Source: UBA11346 sp038060575 (GTDB taxonomy: Bacteria > Planctomycetota > UBA11346). Taken from it: a stretch of 64,000 nucleotides of DNA. Positions 26,789 through 35,316 of the stretch are shown one piece after another. The position numbers and the translations under genes are program-made. The stretch is taken from positions 10,224-74,223 of the forward strand of contig CAZZAM010000015.1 in NCBI GenBank assembly GCA_964652775.1, given 5' to 3'. Below the pieces are notes generated by a model. The model did not search any database. It was not told the origin of the DNA and saw only the letters and a list, made by a program, of their open reading frames with translations. Positions within the stretch are counted from its first letter, which is position 1; the number at the start of each line of letters is the position of its first letter.

Positions 26789-27690
26789 GTGGTCCCTGGG
26801 GCTATCGCAGCTATCGCCAACATCTGGCCGCGCGCTTCCCTGGGTTGCACGTGCGCAAATTGTGCCTGCAAGCTGGCTTCACCTGTCCAAATCTTGACGG
26901 CACGGTGGCCAAAGGCGGCTGCGCGTGGTGCGACAACGCCGGATTTTCGCCGGGCCTGAACGTGCCCAGCCTGGAACAGCAGTGGGAGCGCGGTCGCCTA
27001 TGGCTGCGTCGTCGCCATCGCCAGGTCGATGGATTCATCGCATATTTACAGTCATTTTCCAACACCCACGCGCCACTGCCACGTCTGCGCGCGCTCTACA
27101 ATCGCTTTCCCAACGACTTTCCCGAATGCGTTGGCGTCGCGATCGGCACTCGACCGGACTGCCTGTCCAACGACATCATCGCGTATCTTGATGAAATCGG
27201 ACGGCGCACCTTCCTGACCATTGAACTCGGCCTGCAAAGCGATCGTGATGCGGTGCTGCGACAGATGAATCGTGGGCACACGGTGGCGCAGTTCCGCGAC
27301 GCCATCGCCCGCGCCGCCGATCACGCGTTCGAGTTGTGCGTGCATGTGATCCTCGGCCTGCCCGGCGAAGGCGACGACGCACCCGAACGACTCGGCACGC
27401 TGCTGTCATCATTGCCGATTCAGTCGGTTAAAATCCACAACTTGCACGTGATGCGCGGCACTGCCCTCGCGCGCATGCAGGCGGCGGGCGTGGTGCAGCC
27501 ACTGACCCGCGCCGATTACATCGCCAGCGCAACCCGACTCATCACCCACCTGCGTCCGGATCAAGCCGTGCAGCGAACCGTCGCCGACGCACCCGACGCA
27601 CTACTGTGCTCAGAACCGTGGTGTCACGACAAGCAGGGCGTGTTGCAGGAGATGAAGGCGGCGTTGACCGGCCTGACCGTCAATGCGTGA
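26785..27690 (+). CDS. TIGR01212/YhcC-family radical SAM protein
   Basis: 301 residues, starting at the ATG in the ATGA overlap with the sulfatase maturase (a 5-residue longer frame is disfavoured). Conserved family block: KLCLQAGFTCPNLDGTVAKG followed by GCAWCDN, holding the Fe-S cysteines. SPGLNVPSLEQQWERG, FPECVGVAIGTRPDCLSNDI and ELGLQSDRDAVLRQMNRGH match YhcC-like proteins. Members resemble tRNA-modifying Elp3-like enzymes in part but their reaction is unsettled. Co-translation with anSME is probable. Its 3' end overlaps the convergent L,D-transpeptidase gene by 11 bp. Confidence 0.9.
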   Translation: MSGPWGYRSYRQHLAARFPGLHVRKLCLQAGFTCPNLDGTVAKGGCAWCDNAGFSPGLNVPSLEQQWERGRLWLRRRHRQVDGFIAYLQSFSNTHAPLPRLRALYNRFPNDFPECVGVAIGTRPDCLSNDIIAYLDEIGRRTFLTIELGLQSDRDAVLRQMNRGHTVAQFRDAIARAADHAFELCVHVILGLPGEGDDAPERLGTLLSSLPIQSVKIHNLHVMRGTALARMQAAGVVQPLTRADYIASATRLITHLRPDQAVQRTVADAPDALLCSEPWCHDKQGVLQEMKAALTGLTVNA

Positions 27691-28369
27691 CCGCTCCTGC
27701 GATCGCTCGGTACAACTCCGCATACATACTCGGCACCCATGCTGGCAGACCCTCGGAACGAAGCGGTAGCGCACGCTGCGGAGCAATCAACGCTGTCGTC
27801 CGTGATTCACCGCAAGCCGCGACAGCTTTGAAGACCACCTCTATCGCCGGATCACCAATCGCGATGCAGCCAATCGAGGCGGCGCCACCGTGAATCATGA
27901 TGTCGTCACCGAGATCCGTTCGTCCATCGCGTGCGGCCTGCTCACGGTCGAACGCACTGGGGTAACCGACGCGCAGTGCGAGATGGTACGCGCTATTGGG
28001 ATTCAGCGACTCGATCGGGTAGATGCCTTCGGGCACCTGGCGATCACCCCGACGCAACTTGGGACCAGCCTTGCCGCTGGCGGCGAGAATCGGAAACACG
28101 GCGACGCGGCGACCTGGCTCCCAGAGTTCTAGCTCGCATTCCTGTTTGTAGGCGATCAGCGTCAGCTGTTGAGGCGGCCACTGCGTGAATAAACTTTCGA
28201 TTTCGATTTTTCGCGTTGCGTCGATGTGCGCGATTCGCGAGGCGACGGTCTCGCGGCCAACGACGTTGAGATAGAGTGGGTACCAGAGCGTGCGGGCGAA
28301 GTAGAGCACGCCGACGCCAAGAATGAAGATGACGATAGCCGAGATGATGACGATGGGGCGGATGCGCAT
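27680..28369 (-). CDS. L,D-transpeptidase (YkuD/ErfK family)
   Basis: 229 residues from the ATG at 28369; GTG and ATG starts upstream (28465, 28399) remain possible and no strong ribosome site decides. An N-terminal membrane anchor (IVIISAIVIFILGVGVLYF) is followed by a periplasmic domain with the YkuD signature IMIHGGAASIGCIAIGD, giving the catalytic His and Cys (HG...S.GC). Such enzymes make 3-3 crosslinks in peptidoglycan or attach lipoproteins to it. The spacing RRGDRQVPEGIYPIESLNP before the motif is typical of the ErfK/DacA-like branch. Confidence 0.88.
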   Translation of the reverse strand: MRIRPIVIISAIVIFILGVGVLYFARTLWYPLYLNVVGRETVASRIAHIDATRKIEIESLFTQWPPQQLTLIAYKQECELELWEPGRRVAVFPILAASGKAGPKLRRGDRQVPEGIYPIESLNPNSAYHLALRVGYPSAFDREQAARDGRTDLGDDIMIHGGAASIGCIAIGDPAIEVVFKAVAACGESRTTALIAPQRALPLRSEGLPAWVPSMYAELYRAIAGAVTH

Positions 28370-28482
28370 GTGGATTGATCGGCCGACTGAAACCGACATC
28401 CAGACCTGGTCAAGCCCACGGCGTCGTTCAGCGCCAGCGTCCTTGCGCACGTCCCGGAGTGACACGGGCGCGGAAGGAGTGT

Positions 28483-28596
28483 TGGCGCATACAATGGGCG
28501 CAGCCCATGCGCCACGATTTCGCCAGCGTGAGCGCAGCGAAATAGAACTCCGACCAAGCCCGGGGTAGGCGCGCTAGCGCCGTAGGGCGAAGCCCT
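28483..28596 (-). repeat. Multi-hairpin 3' element, copy 2 (after ftsK)
   Basis: It begins 12 bases after the ftsK stop on the minus strand. In order: AGGGC-TTC-GCCCT (28584-28596), a GGCGCTAGCGCC palindrome, a stem of ATTTCGC/GCGAAAT (28517-28543), and TGGGC-TGC-GCCCA joined to a TGGCGCA/TGCGCCA stem (28483-28514). Layout and orientation are as in the copies after rpsO and rpmA. Confidence 0.78.
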
Positions 28597-28608
28597 GAAA
28601 ACAAAAAG

Positions 28609-31209
28609 CTACGTCGCAAATGGTGGATGATACAAGTCGTCATCCTCGGCCATCACGACGCCGTTTTCCTTGAGTAGGTCGATCCACTCGTCCCAGGTTT
28701 TCAAAATCTTGCGGGCGACGGTGCCGGCGGCGGGGGACAGGAAGCCGAGATCTTCGAGCTGTTCAACGTACTCGGTCGCCTTGTTGTAGCCGATGCCCAT
28801 TTTGCGGCGGAAGAAATCAGCACCGGTCTTGTCGTAGCGGTACATTGCCTGCACGGCTTCGTGGAACTTGCGGTCGGTCTTCCAGGCATCGCTGCCTGGA
28901 CCGCCGCTGGCCTTGCCGCCAGCAACCGCGATTGCACCGGCTTTTACGATCGATTCGTCATAGGCTGGCGTGCCTTGGGCGCGCGCGTGCTCGACGATCG
29001 CGTTGATCTCGGCGTCCTTGAGGAACACGCCTTGACCGCGCACCGGCAGGCTGGTGCCAGGCTGGAGGAACAGCATGTCGCCTTTGCCGAGCAGATTTTC
29101 CGCACCACTGCTATCAAGTACCACGCGCGAGTTCGAACGGTCAACCACGCGGAAGCAAATGCGCGACGGCAGGTTCGATTTGATCAGGCCGGTAACGACG
29201 TCGGCGCTCGGACGCTGGGTGGTGAGAATCACATGGATGCCGCAAGCGCGACTCTTCGCGGCCAGGCGCACAATCGATTTTTCGACTTCCTTGTTTACCA
29301 TCATCAGGTCGGCGTATTCGTCGACCAGTACGACAATGTACGGCATGTGCGCACTGGGATGCGGCATGTCTTCCATGCGCAGTTCTTTTTTCGCGAGGCG
29401 GAAGCGAATTTCTTCTTCGCCGAGTGCATTGAAGTCGGCGATCGAACGGCAACCAGTCATCTTCAGCGCTTCGTAACGCTCATCCATCGTCTGACAGGCC
29501 CACTCCAGCGCGGCGTGCGCCTTGGTCATGTCGGTGATCGGCGGCGTCAGCAGATGCGGGATGTCTTCGTAGCCGGACAATTCGACCATCTTGGGATCGA
29601 CCATGATGAAGCGCACTTCGTCAGGCCGACGGAACAGCAGGATCGAACAGATCATCGCGTTCATACACACCGACTTGCCCATACCGGTCGAACCAGCGAC
29701 CAATAAATGCGGTGCCTTGGCGAGATCCATGATCAGCGGGTTGCCAATAACGTCACGACCAAGCACGACCGGCAACGCCATCACGTTCGGATCGATTTCC
29801 TCGACCAGATCGCGCATCACTACCGGATCCTTGGTCTTGTTGGGAACTTCAACGCCGATCGTCGTGCGGTTCGGCAACGGCGCGACGATGCGGATGCCTT
29901 CGGTGCCAAGCTTCAGCGCGAGGTCCTGCTCGAATCCTTCGACCTTGTTGACGCGCATCGCCTGATCGAGCAAACGCAATTCGTATTGTGTGACCGTCGG
30001 GCCACGGGTTGCGCCGACCACACTCACGCCGACATCGAACGCGCCAAACGCGTCTTCAATCGCTTTCGCTGTCTGCTGCTTTTCCAATTCGTGCTGCACG
30101 TTGCTGCGATCTTTCGCGGCCTGCAGCAGCGAGACGGATGGCAGGGAATAAGCCGGATTGGCAGAACTCAGCACGGCAGCAGCCGCAGCCGAACGCCGGC
30201 GCGGTGGCGGTGCCACTGGAGTTGGAGCTGGCTCTGGTTCCGGATCGGTAGCGGTGATCTTGGTTTCAGCACTACTGCGCACGTCGATTGGTGGCGCTGC
30301 CGGCTGCCGCACGATTGCCTCGGTCTCATCGAGATGAATCGATGCCACGCGTGGCTGCGCCGGAGCTGCCGGAAGAGCTGGAGGCGCTGAAGCCATCGCC
30401 GCTGCGTTTGGCGATGCGTCGAGCGCTTCGCGCTGCCGCCGGATTGCGGCCAGGATTTCGTCGGCTTCGGCTGGGCCAGGCAGTTCGCCGCCGTCACTCA
30501 GCCGTTTGCGTAACTCGCGCAGCGAGGTCGTCGCACGCGCTTTGTTTTCGGCAACGTTGCTGGTCGGCGAAGCCACATACACGCCTGAGTGGTGCGCGCC
30601 ACTGCTGGCCCCAACTGCCTCGTCGTCGCGGCGCGCAGCAAGCAAACGCCAGATCCGCCGCATCCACGCCCAGATGCCCAGATCCATGAGCCACATCGCG
30701 ACGAATACCGCAAACAGAAGCACAACCAATGCACCAGACGTGTCGAGCCACACCCGTAGGTAACCCCCGTCATGGGCCATGTTGGCGTAACTATTCGATG
30801 GCCCGCACAGCAGGCGACCGACCGCGCCGCCGAGTCCTTCGAGATTGCTTTGATCCCAACGCAACAGCAGGCCGTCGCCAATCCCCAGCGGCAACAGATG
30901 CAGCAAACCACTGACCGCCGGCAGCAGGATGAGAGCACCAGCGATGCGACGGGATGGGTTGGACACATCGCGATCCCGCCACAACGCCACTGCCCAACCA
31001 ATTGCCAACAACGGAATCAATAAAGCGGCCAAGCCGTAACCGCGCAACAGCATGCGCGAGAGTTCGGCACCGAACATACCAAACGGATGTGCCTCGGCTG
31101 GCGTCGCCGTGCCGACCTGCGTCGCCTTGAATGCCACGAGACAGAGCAGCAGCGTGAAACCGCCGAGGGCGAGGACGACCGAGAGGGCAAGTTGGAGGTG
31201 GCGATTCAA
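28609..31209 (-). CDS. ftsK: DNA translocase FtsK
   Basis: 866 residues. The N-terminus has four membrane helices (about 7-28, 50-72, 85-105, 150-172). A variable Pro/Ala-rich linker follows (about 200-390). Then comes the RecA-like motor: Walker A in VAGSTGMGKSVCMNA, Walker B in YIVVLVDEYADLMM, and the arginine-rich HVILTTQRPSADVVTGLIKS. A C-terminal gamma winged helix (about 790-860) recognises KOPS-like sequences. It pumps DNA at the closing septum and activates XerCD at dif. A multi-hairpin element follows the stop. It is divergent from rpmA. Confidence 0.96.
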   Translation of the reverse strand: MNRHLQLALSVVLALGGFTLLLCLVAFKATQVGTATPAEAHPFGMFGAELSRMLLRGYGLAALLIPLLAIGWAVALWRDRDVSNPSRRIAGALILLPAVSGLLHLLPLGIGDGLLLRWDQSNLEGLGGAVGRLLCGPSNSYANMAHDGGYLRVWLDTSGALVVLLFAVFVAMWLMDLGIWAWMRRIWRLLAARRDDEAVGASSGAHHSGVYVASPTSNVAENKARATTSLRELRKRLSDGGELPGPAEADEILAAIRRQREALDASPNAAAMASAPPALPAAPAQPRVASIHLDETEAIVRQPAAPPIDVRSSAETKITATDPEPEPAPTPVAPPPRRRSAAAAAVLSSANPAYSLPSVSLLQAAKDRSNVQHELEKQQTAKAIEDAFGAFDVGVSVVGATRGPTVTQYELRLLDQAMRVNKVEGFEQDLALKLGTEGIRIVAPLPNRTTIGVEVPNKTKDPVVMRDLVEEIDPNVMALPVVLGRDVIGNPLIMDLAKAPHLLVAGSTGMGKSVCMNAMICSILLFRRPDEVRFIMVDPKMVELSGYEDIPHLLTPPITDMTKAHAALEWACQTMDERYEALKMTGCRSIADFNALGEEEIRFRLAKKELRMEDMPHPSAHMPYIVVLVDEYADLMMVNKEVEKSIVRLAAKSRACGIHVILTTQRPSADVVTGLIKSNLPSRICFRVVDRSNSRVVLDSSGAENLLGKGDMLFLQPGTSLPVRGQGVFLKDAEINAIVEHARAQGTPAYDESIVKAGAIAVAGGKASGGPGSDAWKTDRKFHEAVQAMYRYDKTGADFFRRKMGIGYNKATEYVEQLEDLGFLSPAAGTVARKILKTWDEWIDLLKENGVVMAEDDDLYHPPFAT

Positions 31210-31267
31210 GGTCTGGGCACCCTAGCCCCCGTGCGGCTTATTCCAACTACGGGGGCCTCATTGCCAC

Positions 31268-31430
31268 GGTCCGGAAGTCCGGGGTCCTGGGAGACAAGAA
31301 TGGTCTATGAAAGCCCAACGTGTGTCTGCAGAACCCGCGAACACCGCAAGGCAACCACGGGGCACGGAGATCCACGGGGGACACAGGGGCAGGCAAAGGC
31401 ACAAACTGGCGGACCCCGGACTTCCGGACC
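31268..31430. repeat. Perfect 20-bp inverted repeat of CCGGAAGTCC type
   Basis: Arms 31268-31287 and 31411-31430 are exact reverse complements, and the right arm is followed by a further CCGGACTTCCGGAC unit. The arms are themselves made of near-palindromic CCGGAAGTCCGG. They flank a 123-base loop with CACGG/GGGGCA-rich sequence, in the divergent spacer between ftsK and rpmA. Confidence 0.85.
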
Positions 31431-31536
31431 TCCGGACTTCCGGACTGAGGCAATCTCCCCCCCTTGCCTGCAACCCCGTCCCCCCTATGTTCCGCGCCCC
31501 GAACACGACAGCCCGGCTTGGGCAACAGGAGTCTTT

Positions 31537-31782
31537 ATGGCACACAAAATGGGAACCGGCTCGACCCAGAACGGTCGCGACTCGAACTCCAAGCGCCGTG
31601 GTATCAAGGCTTATGGTGGCGAGTTCGTCACCGCCGGCTCGATCATTGTTCGCCAGTGCGGCACCAAGTTCAAGCCCGGCAAGGGCGTTGGCCTGGGCAA
31701 AGACTACACGATTTTCGCGGTCCTCAGCGGCAAGGTCTCGTACCGCAATCGCTTCGTCGACGTCATCGAAGCTTCAGTTTAA
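31537..31782 (+). CDS. rpmA: 50S ribosomal protein L27
   Basis: 81 residues, the normal length. The start is the ATG at 31537 with AGGAG 5 nt upstream; the longer frame to 31087 runs back over ftsK and is not coding. L27 signature: MAHKMGTGSTQNGRDSNSKR, then GIKAYGGEFVTAGSIIVRQ and KFKPGKGVGLGKDYTIFA. The flexible N-terminus reaches the peptidyl-transferase centre; there is no extra N-terminal leader as in Firmicutes. rplU and obg, its usual partners, are not adjacent. The stop codon lies inside the first stem of the multi-hairpin element. Confidence 0.97.
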   Translation: MAHKMGTGSTQNGRDSNSKRRGIKAYGGEFVTAGSIIVRQCGTKFKPGKGVGLGKDYTIFAVLSGKVSYRNRFVDVIEASV

Positions 31783-31963
31783 GGGGCTTCGCCCCTTCGG
31801 CCTGCGGCCGTTCCGGCTCGCCTTCGCTCGCGCTGCGCAGGCCGTTGGCCTGCTACCGCCTGCGGCGGTACCTGCTCGCCCCCTCGCTTTGTCAGAGTTC
31901 GATTTCGTGGCGCTCACGCTGACGAAATCGTGGCGGCATGGCTTCGCCATTGTATGCCGCCAC
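31781..31963 (+). repeat. Multi-hairpin 3' element, copy 3 (after rpmA)
   Basis: The first stem AAGGGGC-TTC-GCCCCTT (31781-31797) uses the last two bases of the TAA stop of rpmA. CGGCCTGCGGCCG and TACCGCCTGCGGCGGTA follow. Next is a CGATTTCGT/ACGAAATCG stem (31900-31930), and last ATGGC-TTC-GCCAT inside GTGGCGGCA/TGCCGCCAC (31930-31963). It is longer than the other copies by extra GC-rich hairpins (31806-31890) but has the same order and orientation. Confidence 0.8.
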
Positions 31964-32060
31964 CACTCTTCGGCGCGAGCCATCGCTGCGCGACGGAGAC
32001 GCCCGCTATATTTTCTGTGGGCCGCGCTTGGCTCATCGCGCCCACCGCCACCATGCCGCC

Positions 32061-32585
32061 ATGCCCGTGATCCTGCCGGTGGACGGCAAAACGCCGCAAC
32101 TGCCCCGCTTCCTAGCACCGAATGCTACCTTGGTCGGCGATGTCCGCTTTGGAGCTGACTGCTCGGTGTGGTTTGGCGCGGTCCTACGTGGCGACATCCA
32201 GCCAGTGATCCTCGGCGATCGCTGTAATGTGCAGGACAATTGCGTGCTCCACGTCAACCGCACCCAGGCGTGCGTGCTCGGCAACGAGGTCAGCATGGGA
32301 CACGCGGCAATCTGCCACGCCTGCATGGTTGGCGACGGCACGCTCGTCGGCATGGGCGCGCGCGTACTGGACGGTGCCGTGATCGGCGCAGGCGTGCTCA
32401 TCGCAGCCGGCTGCATCGTGCCCGAAAACATCAGCGTGCCTGCCCATCATCTGATTGCCGGCGTTCCCGGTCGCGTCATCAAACCGCTGTCTGCCGAGGT
32501 CCGCGAACGCATTGCGCGGATCGCTGGCGACTACGTGGCCTATCAAGCCTTGTATCCAACGATCGTTGCCGCAGCGGCCAGCTGA
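32061..32585 (+). CDS. Gamma-carbonic anhydrase family protein (YrdA-like hexapeptide repeat)
   Basis: 174 residues from the ATG at 32061; the longer frame to 31938 runs into the repeat and is not coding. Left-handed beta-helix hexapeptide repeats fill residues 18-140 (APNATLVGDVRFGADCSVWF, GDGTLVGMGARVLDGAVIGA). Zinc-site histidines are His64 (VLHVN), His81 and His86 (GHAAICHA). The family hydrates CO2 or acts as a trimeric acyl-CoA-binding relative; the YrdA/PaaY branch often has weak or redox-gated activity. The next gene starts inside its stop codon. Confidence 0.92.
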   Translation: MPVILPVDGKTPQLPRFLAPNATLVGDVRFGADCSVWFGAVLRGDIQPVILGDRCNVQDNCVLHVNRTQACVLGNEVSMGHAAICHACMVGDGTLVGMGARVLDGAVIGAGVLIAAGCIVPENISVPAHHLIAGVPGRVIKPLSAEVRERIARIAGDYVAYQALYPTIVAAAAS

Positions 32586-34051
32586 TGCGCGTCCTGCTTG
32601 TGCTCGTTGTCGTTACCGCACTGATCGCCGTGGACGAAGTCCCTGCTCCATTCACCGCGCAGGTGCTTGGGCCAGCACGAGCCAATGGTCTGCTGCGGGT
32701 GGTGGTGCAACGCAGCATGGAACCAGGCACTGATGACGTCGGTCCGATCCGCGTCGCCGCTCAACTCATGGAGCACACCACGGTCCTCGCCATGGTCGAG
32801 ATCGAATTGCCACGGTTGTCGTTATTGACCGATCCAGTGACCTTGGTGCTCGCTCCGGAAACGGTCGGTGAACATCCGCTGCATCTGGTAGCCACCGTGC
32901 TGCGACCCGGCAGGCAGCCAGGAGCCGCAATCCGCGAACGCGTTAACGCTCCCGTGGTTTCTCCCAACGCCGCGCTTGCCGCTGCGGCCAAGGCCGTCGC
33001 CGCACTCCGTGCATCTGGCGAACGTGATCCGCTGCCCTGGCTGTGGGCTGAAGAGGCGACGCTGCTCATGGCCGATCTGCCGGACATCCGCAATACAGCT
33101 GCGATGACCGCGATCGCTGGACAGATCGCACATTGGAATCGCGGTAAGCGACCAACTCGTCCATCAGCCGGCACCACCACACTGGCCATCCGCGATCCAA
33201 TCGATGATTCCGTGCAACCGTTTCGGCTGCATCTGCCAGCCGGCGACGGTCCGTTTCCGGTTGTACTGGTTGCCGATTGTGGCGCACCAATCACGCGCGT
33301 CACCAAGGTCAATTGGCCAGCTCTGCCTGAATCCTGGCTTGCCGCTGCGAGCATGGCGCGCATCGCCGTCATTACCTGTTACCCAGCCGGAGACGCCCAT
33401 TGGAACGGAGCCGCTGCGGCACGCATGCGCACCACGCTCGCTGCCGCGTGTCGGGTTGCCAACCTCGACCGCGCCCATGGAGCCGTTATCTGTCAGAAAA
33501 ACCCGATCGATCCGCCATTTCCGGTGCACCGACCCGATGCGCCGACCCTCGCCAGTTGGTGGCAAACCTTACCTGGGCCGACAGTGTCCGCACGCCCACC
33601 GCAGCAGCGTGACATCCTTGCCGCATTCGCAGACCAACCCTTCATTGTTGTCGTCGGGACCGGTGAACATCATGCCGCCACCGTCGCAAATCAACGCCTC
33701 GCAGCCGCCTTCCAGGCCGCATGGCTAGCCCACGCCCACGCCCACGCACCGCAGGTTGATGATCACACGCCGCTCGCCGCCCTGGCCGGTAAAAACCTCG
33801 TTCTGATTGGTAATCCGCGCTCGAATCGCGTGCTCGCCGAGTTCGCACTGCGCTTGCCGTTCGCCTGGGATCATCGCCAAGTGAGCTCCTCCGATGGCTT
33901 CCATGCCATGCGTGCGCAGTTGCCATCAATCGCCTGCACCGCACGCCTCGTCGATGGTCACCTGGCGCTCATCCTCGACGGCTCCGCACCACCGTGGGGC
34001 GATGGACTACCACTCGCCACGCTGGGAACTCGCTACGCCTCACCGCGCTAA
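32585..34051 (+). CDS. Secreted alpha/beta-hydrolase-like protein of unknown function
   Basis: 488 residues. The ATG overlaps the TGA of the carbonic anhydrase gene by one base (TGATG), so translation is coupled. A signal peptide (VLLVLVVVTALIAVDE) leads to a 180-residue beta-rich, Ala/Val-rich N-terminal domain. A C-terminal region resembles alpha/beta hydrolases: PFRLHLPAGDGPFPVVLVAD, PFIVVVGTGEHHAA, LVLIGNPRSNRVLAEFALRL. No classical GxSxG nucleophile is visible, so an enzymatic role is uncertain. It resembles hypothetical prolyl-oligopeptidase-like proteins of Planctomycetota. Confidence 0.7.
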   Translation: MRVLLVLVVVTALIAVDEVPAPFTAQVLGPARANGLLRVVVQRSMEPGTDDVGPIRVAAQLMEHTTVLAMVEIELPRLSLLTDPVTLVLAPETVGEHPLHLVATVLRPGRQPGAAIRERVNAPVVSPNAALAAAAKAVAALRASGERDPLPWLWAEEATLLMADLPDIRNTAAMTAIAGQIAHWNRGKRPTRPSAGTTTLAIRDPIDDSVQPFRLHLPAGDGPFPVVLVADCGAPITRVTKVNWPALPESWLAAASMARIAVITCYPAGDAHWNGAAAARMRTTLAAACRVANLDRAHGAVICQKNPIDPPFPVHRPDAPTLASWWQTLPGPTVSARPPQQRDILAAFADQPFIVVVGTGEHHAATVANQRLAAAFQAAWLAHAHAHAPQVDDHTPLAALAGKNLVLIGNPRSNRVLAEFALRLPFAWDHRQVSSSDGFHAMRAQLPSIACTARLVDGHLALILDGSAPPWGDGLPLATLGTRYASPR

Positions 34052-34084
34052 TAGCGATCACCCTGCAAATCGCATCCGGGGAGG

Positions 34085-34242
34085 GCCGCAGAGACGCAGA
34101 GACACGCGGAGGGCCGCAGAGATGAGAATTGGAAGTCGCTGATCAGGCTCCGCTGTCACCCAATTGGTTACCCACACTCGTATGTCAGCACGATCCAAAA
34201 CTCGTCTCTGCGGCTCTCTGCGCTCCTCTGCGTCTCTGCGGC
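34085..34242. repeat. Imperfect 42-bp inverted repeat of CCGCAGAGACGCAGAG type
   Basis: Left arm 34085-34126 and right arm 34201-34242 pair with about seven mismatches; 17 bases at the outer end are perfect. The arms are built from GCAGAGA-like units. It sits between two convergent genes and could stop transcription from both sides. The same unit type recurs at 38429-38545. Confidence 0.85.
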
Positions 34243-34267
34243 AAAATCTCAATGGCTGTATGTAAGC

Positions 34268-34540
34268 CTACTTCTTCTCGCACTCCATCCGCGGCACATC
34301 GGCGGCAGGCATGTCGGGAACGACGATGTATCGCAGGACCAAGGCACACAGCAGGAGAAATCCACCAACTAGCAACAGCGAATGGCCGCGCGCCATCCAA
34401 CGGAAGGAGCCGTCTTCATGGCGGTCGGCTGTGACGGCTTCCTGCACGCGCTGCTGACTGCGATCCAATTTCGTACCGCACGAATGACAATAGCGGGCGG
34501 ACACCGGATTTTCGAAGTGACAGGATTGACACGGGATCAT
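34268..34540 (-). CDS. Zinc-ribbon membrane protein
   Basis: 90 residues. The N-terminus has a zinc ribbon with two CxxC knuckles (CQSCHFENPVSARYCHSCG), followed by a basic linker and a single transmembrane helix (about 52-72, HSLLLVGGFLLLCALVLRYI) and a short acidic tail. Its ATG overlaps the preceding gene (ATGA). It is the last gene of a three-gene minus-strand cassette with a hypothetical membrane protein and a signal-peptidase-like protein. Function unknown. Confidence 0.8.
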   Translation of the reverse strand: MIPCQSCHFENPVSARYCHSCGTKLDRSQQRVQEAVTADRHEDGSFRWMARGHSLLLVGGFLLLCALVLRYIVVPDMPAADVPRMECEKK

Positions 34541-35316
34541 GGCTTGGTCACCAGGTCGTTGGGCCAGCTTGCCACCAATGCCGGACGCCGCGCTGGATAT
34601 AACTCGGCAATCATTCGTACGATCGGTTGCCGTTGCAGCTCAGGTAACTGCTCGCCCAGATAAATAACTTCCTTGTCCTTTGCCTGCGTTTGCAGACCCG
34701 CCCTCAGCATGCGCCAGGCGCGCACCTGCGGATCACTTGGACATAAGATGATGAGCAATCCGGACCAACGACTGATCTGTTCAGCCTGTTTAAGTTCCAT
34801 GGCGCGGCGCAAGGCCAAGGTCCAGGCCACGCGCTGCACCGCCAGATGCAAAACGTCGCCGCCAGTATCAGCAGGCACCGTAAAATCTTTGCCCTCGCGC
34901 AACGCTGCGATGGCCGCAATCCATTTCGCCTCGGCACCATCACCAAGATCCACGCCGATCGGAAGACCCAGCAACGCACGTCCCATGGCTATCGTCGCCA
35001 CGGCAGCGGCACGATCATCGCTCCGGCGGATCTGCGGGATCAACGCCTGAATCCGCTCAAGATCGGCCGCCTGCGCCGGATCGATGGCGATGAGTCTCGG
35101 CGTGATTTCATAGGGCACGCGTGCGGATGCTTTCTCGGCAAGCCGACGTGCGTCGTCAACGTGCCCACTGCGCAACTTGATCTGCGCGGCACGGACCTCG
35201 CTGATCGCAAGCCAACGCTGCGTCGCATGCCAGCCAACCGGGAGGGCGATCAACGCGAGAACGATCCCAGTGACCGCCATCGCCACACCGATGATGGTTC
35301 GTTGCGCCGCGGTCAT
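34537..35316 (-). CDS. Membrane-anchored helical protein, hypothetical
   Basis: 259 residues. One N-terminal transmembrane helix (about 8-32, IIGVAMAVTGIVLALIALPVGW) and a long soluble part of Ala/Arg-rich helices resembling tetratricopeptide-type repeats (RSGHVDDARRLAEKASARV, LEVAQRVAWTLALRRA-like), though no exact consensus is met. It overlaps both cassette neighbours by 4 bp, so the three are probably made together. Function unknown. Confidence 0.75.
   Translation of the reverse strand: MTAAQRTIIGVAMAVTGIVLALIALPVGWHATQRWLAISEVRAAQIKLRSGHVDDARRLAEKASARVPYEITPRLIAIDPAQAADLERIQALIPQIRRSDDRAAAVATIAMGRALLGLPIGVDLGDGAEAKWIAAIAALREGKDFTVPADTGGDVLHLAVQRVAWTLALRRAMELKQAEQISRWSGLLIILCPSDPQVRAWRMLRAGLQTQAKDKEVIYLGEQLPELQRQPIVRMIAELYPARRPALVASWPNDLVTKP

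Noticed and set aside
31087..31536. N-terminal extension of L27
   Set aside because: It runs over the inverted repeat and the start of ftsK on the other strand; L27 begins at the ATG with AGGAG.
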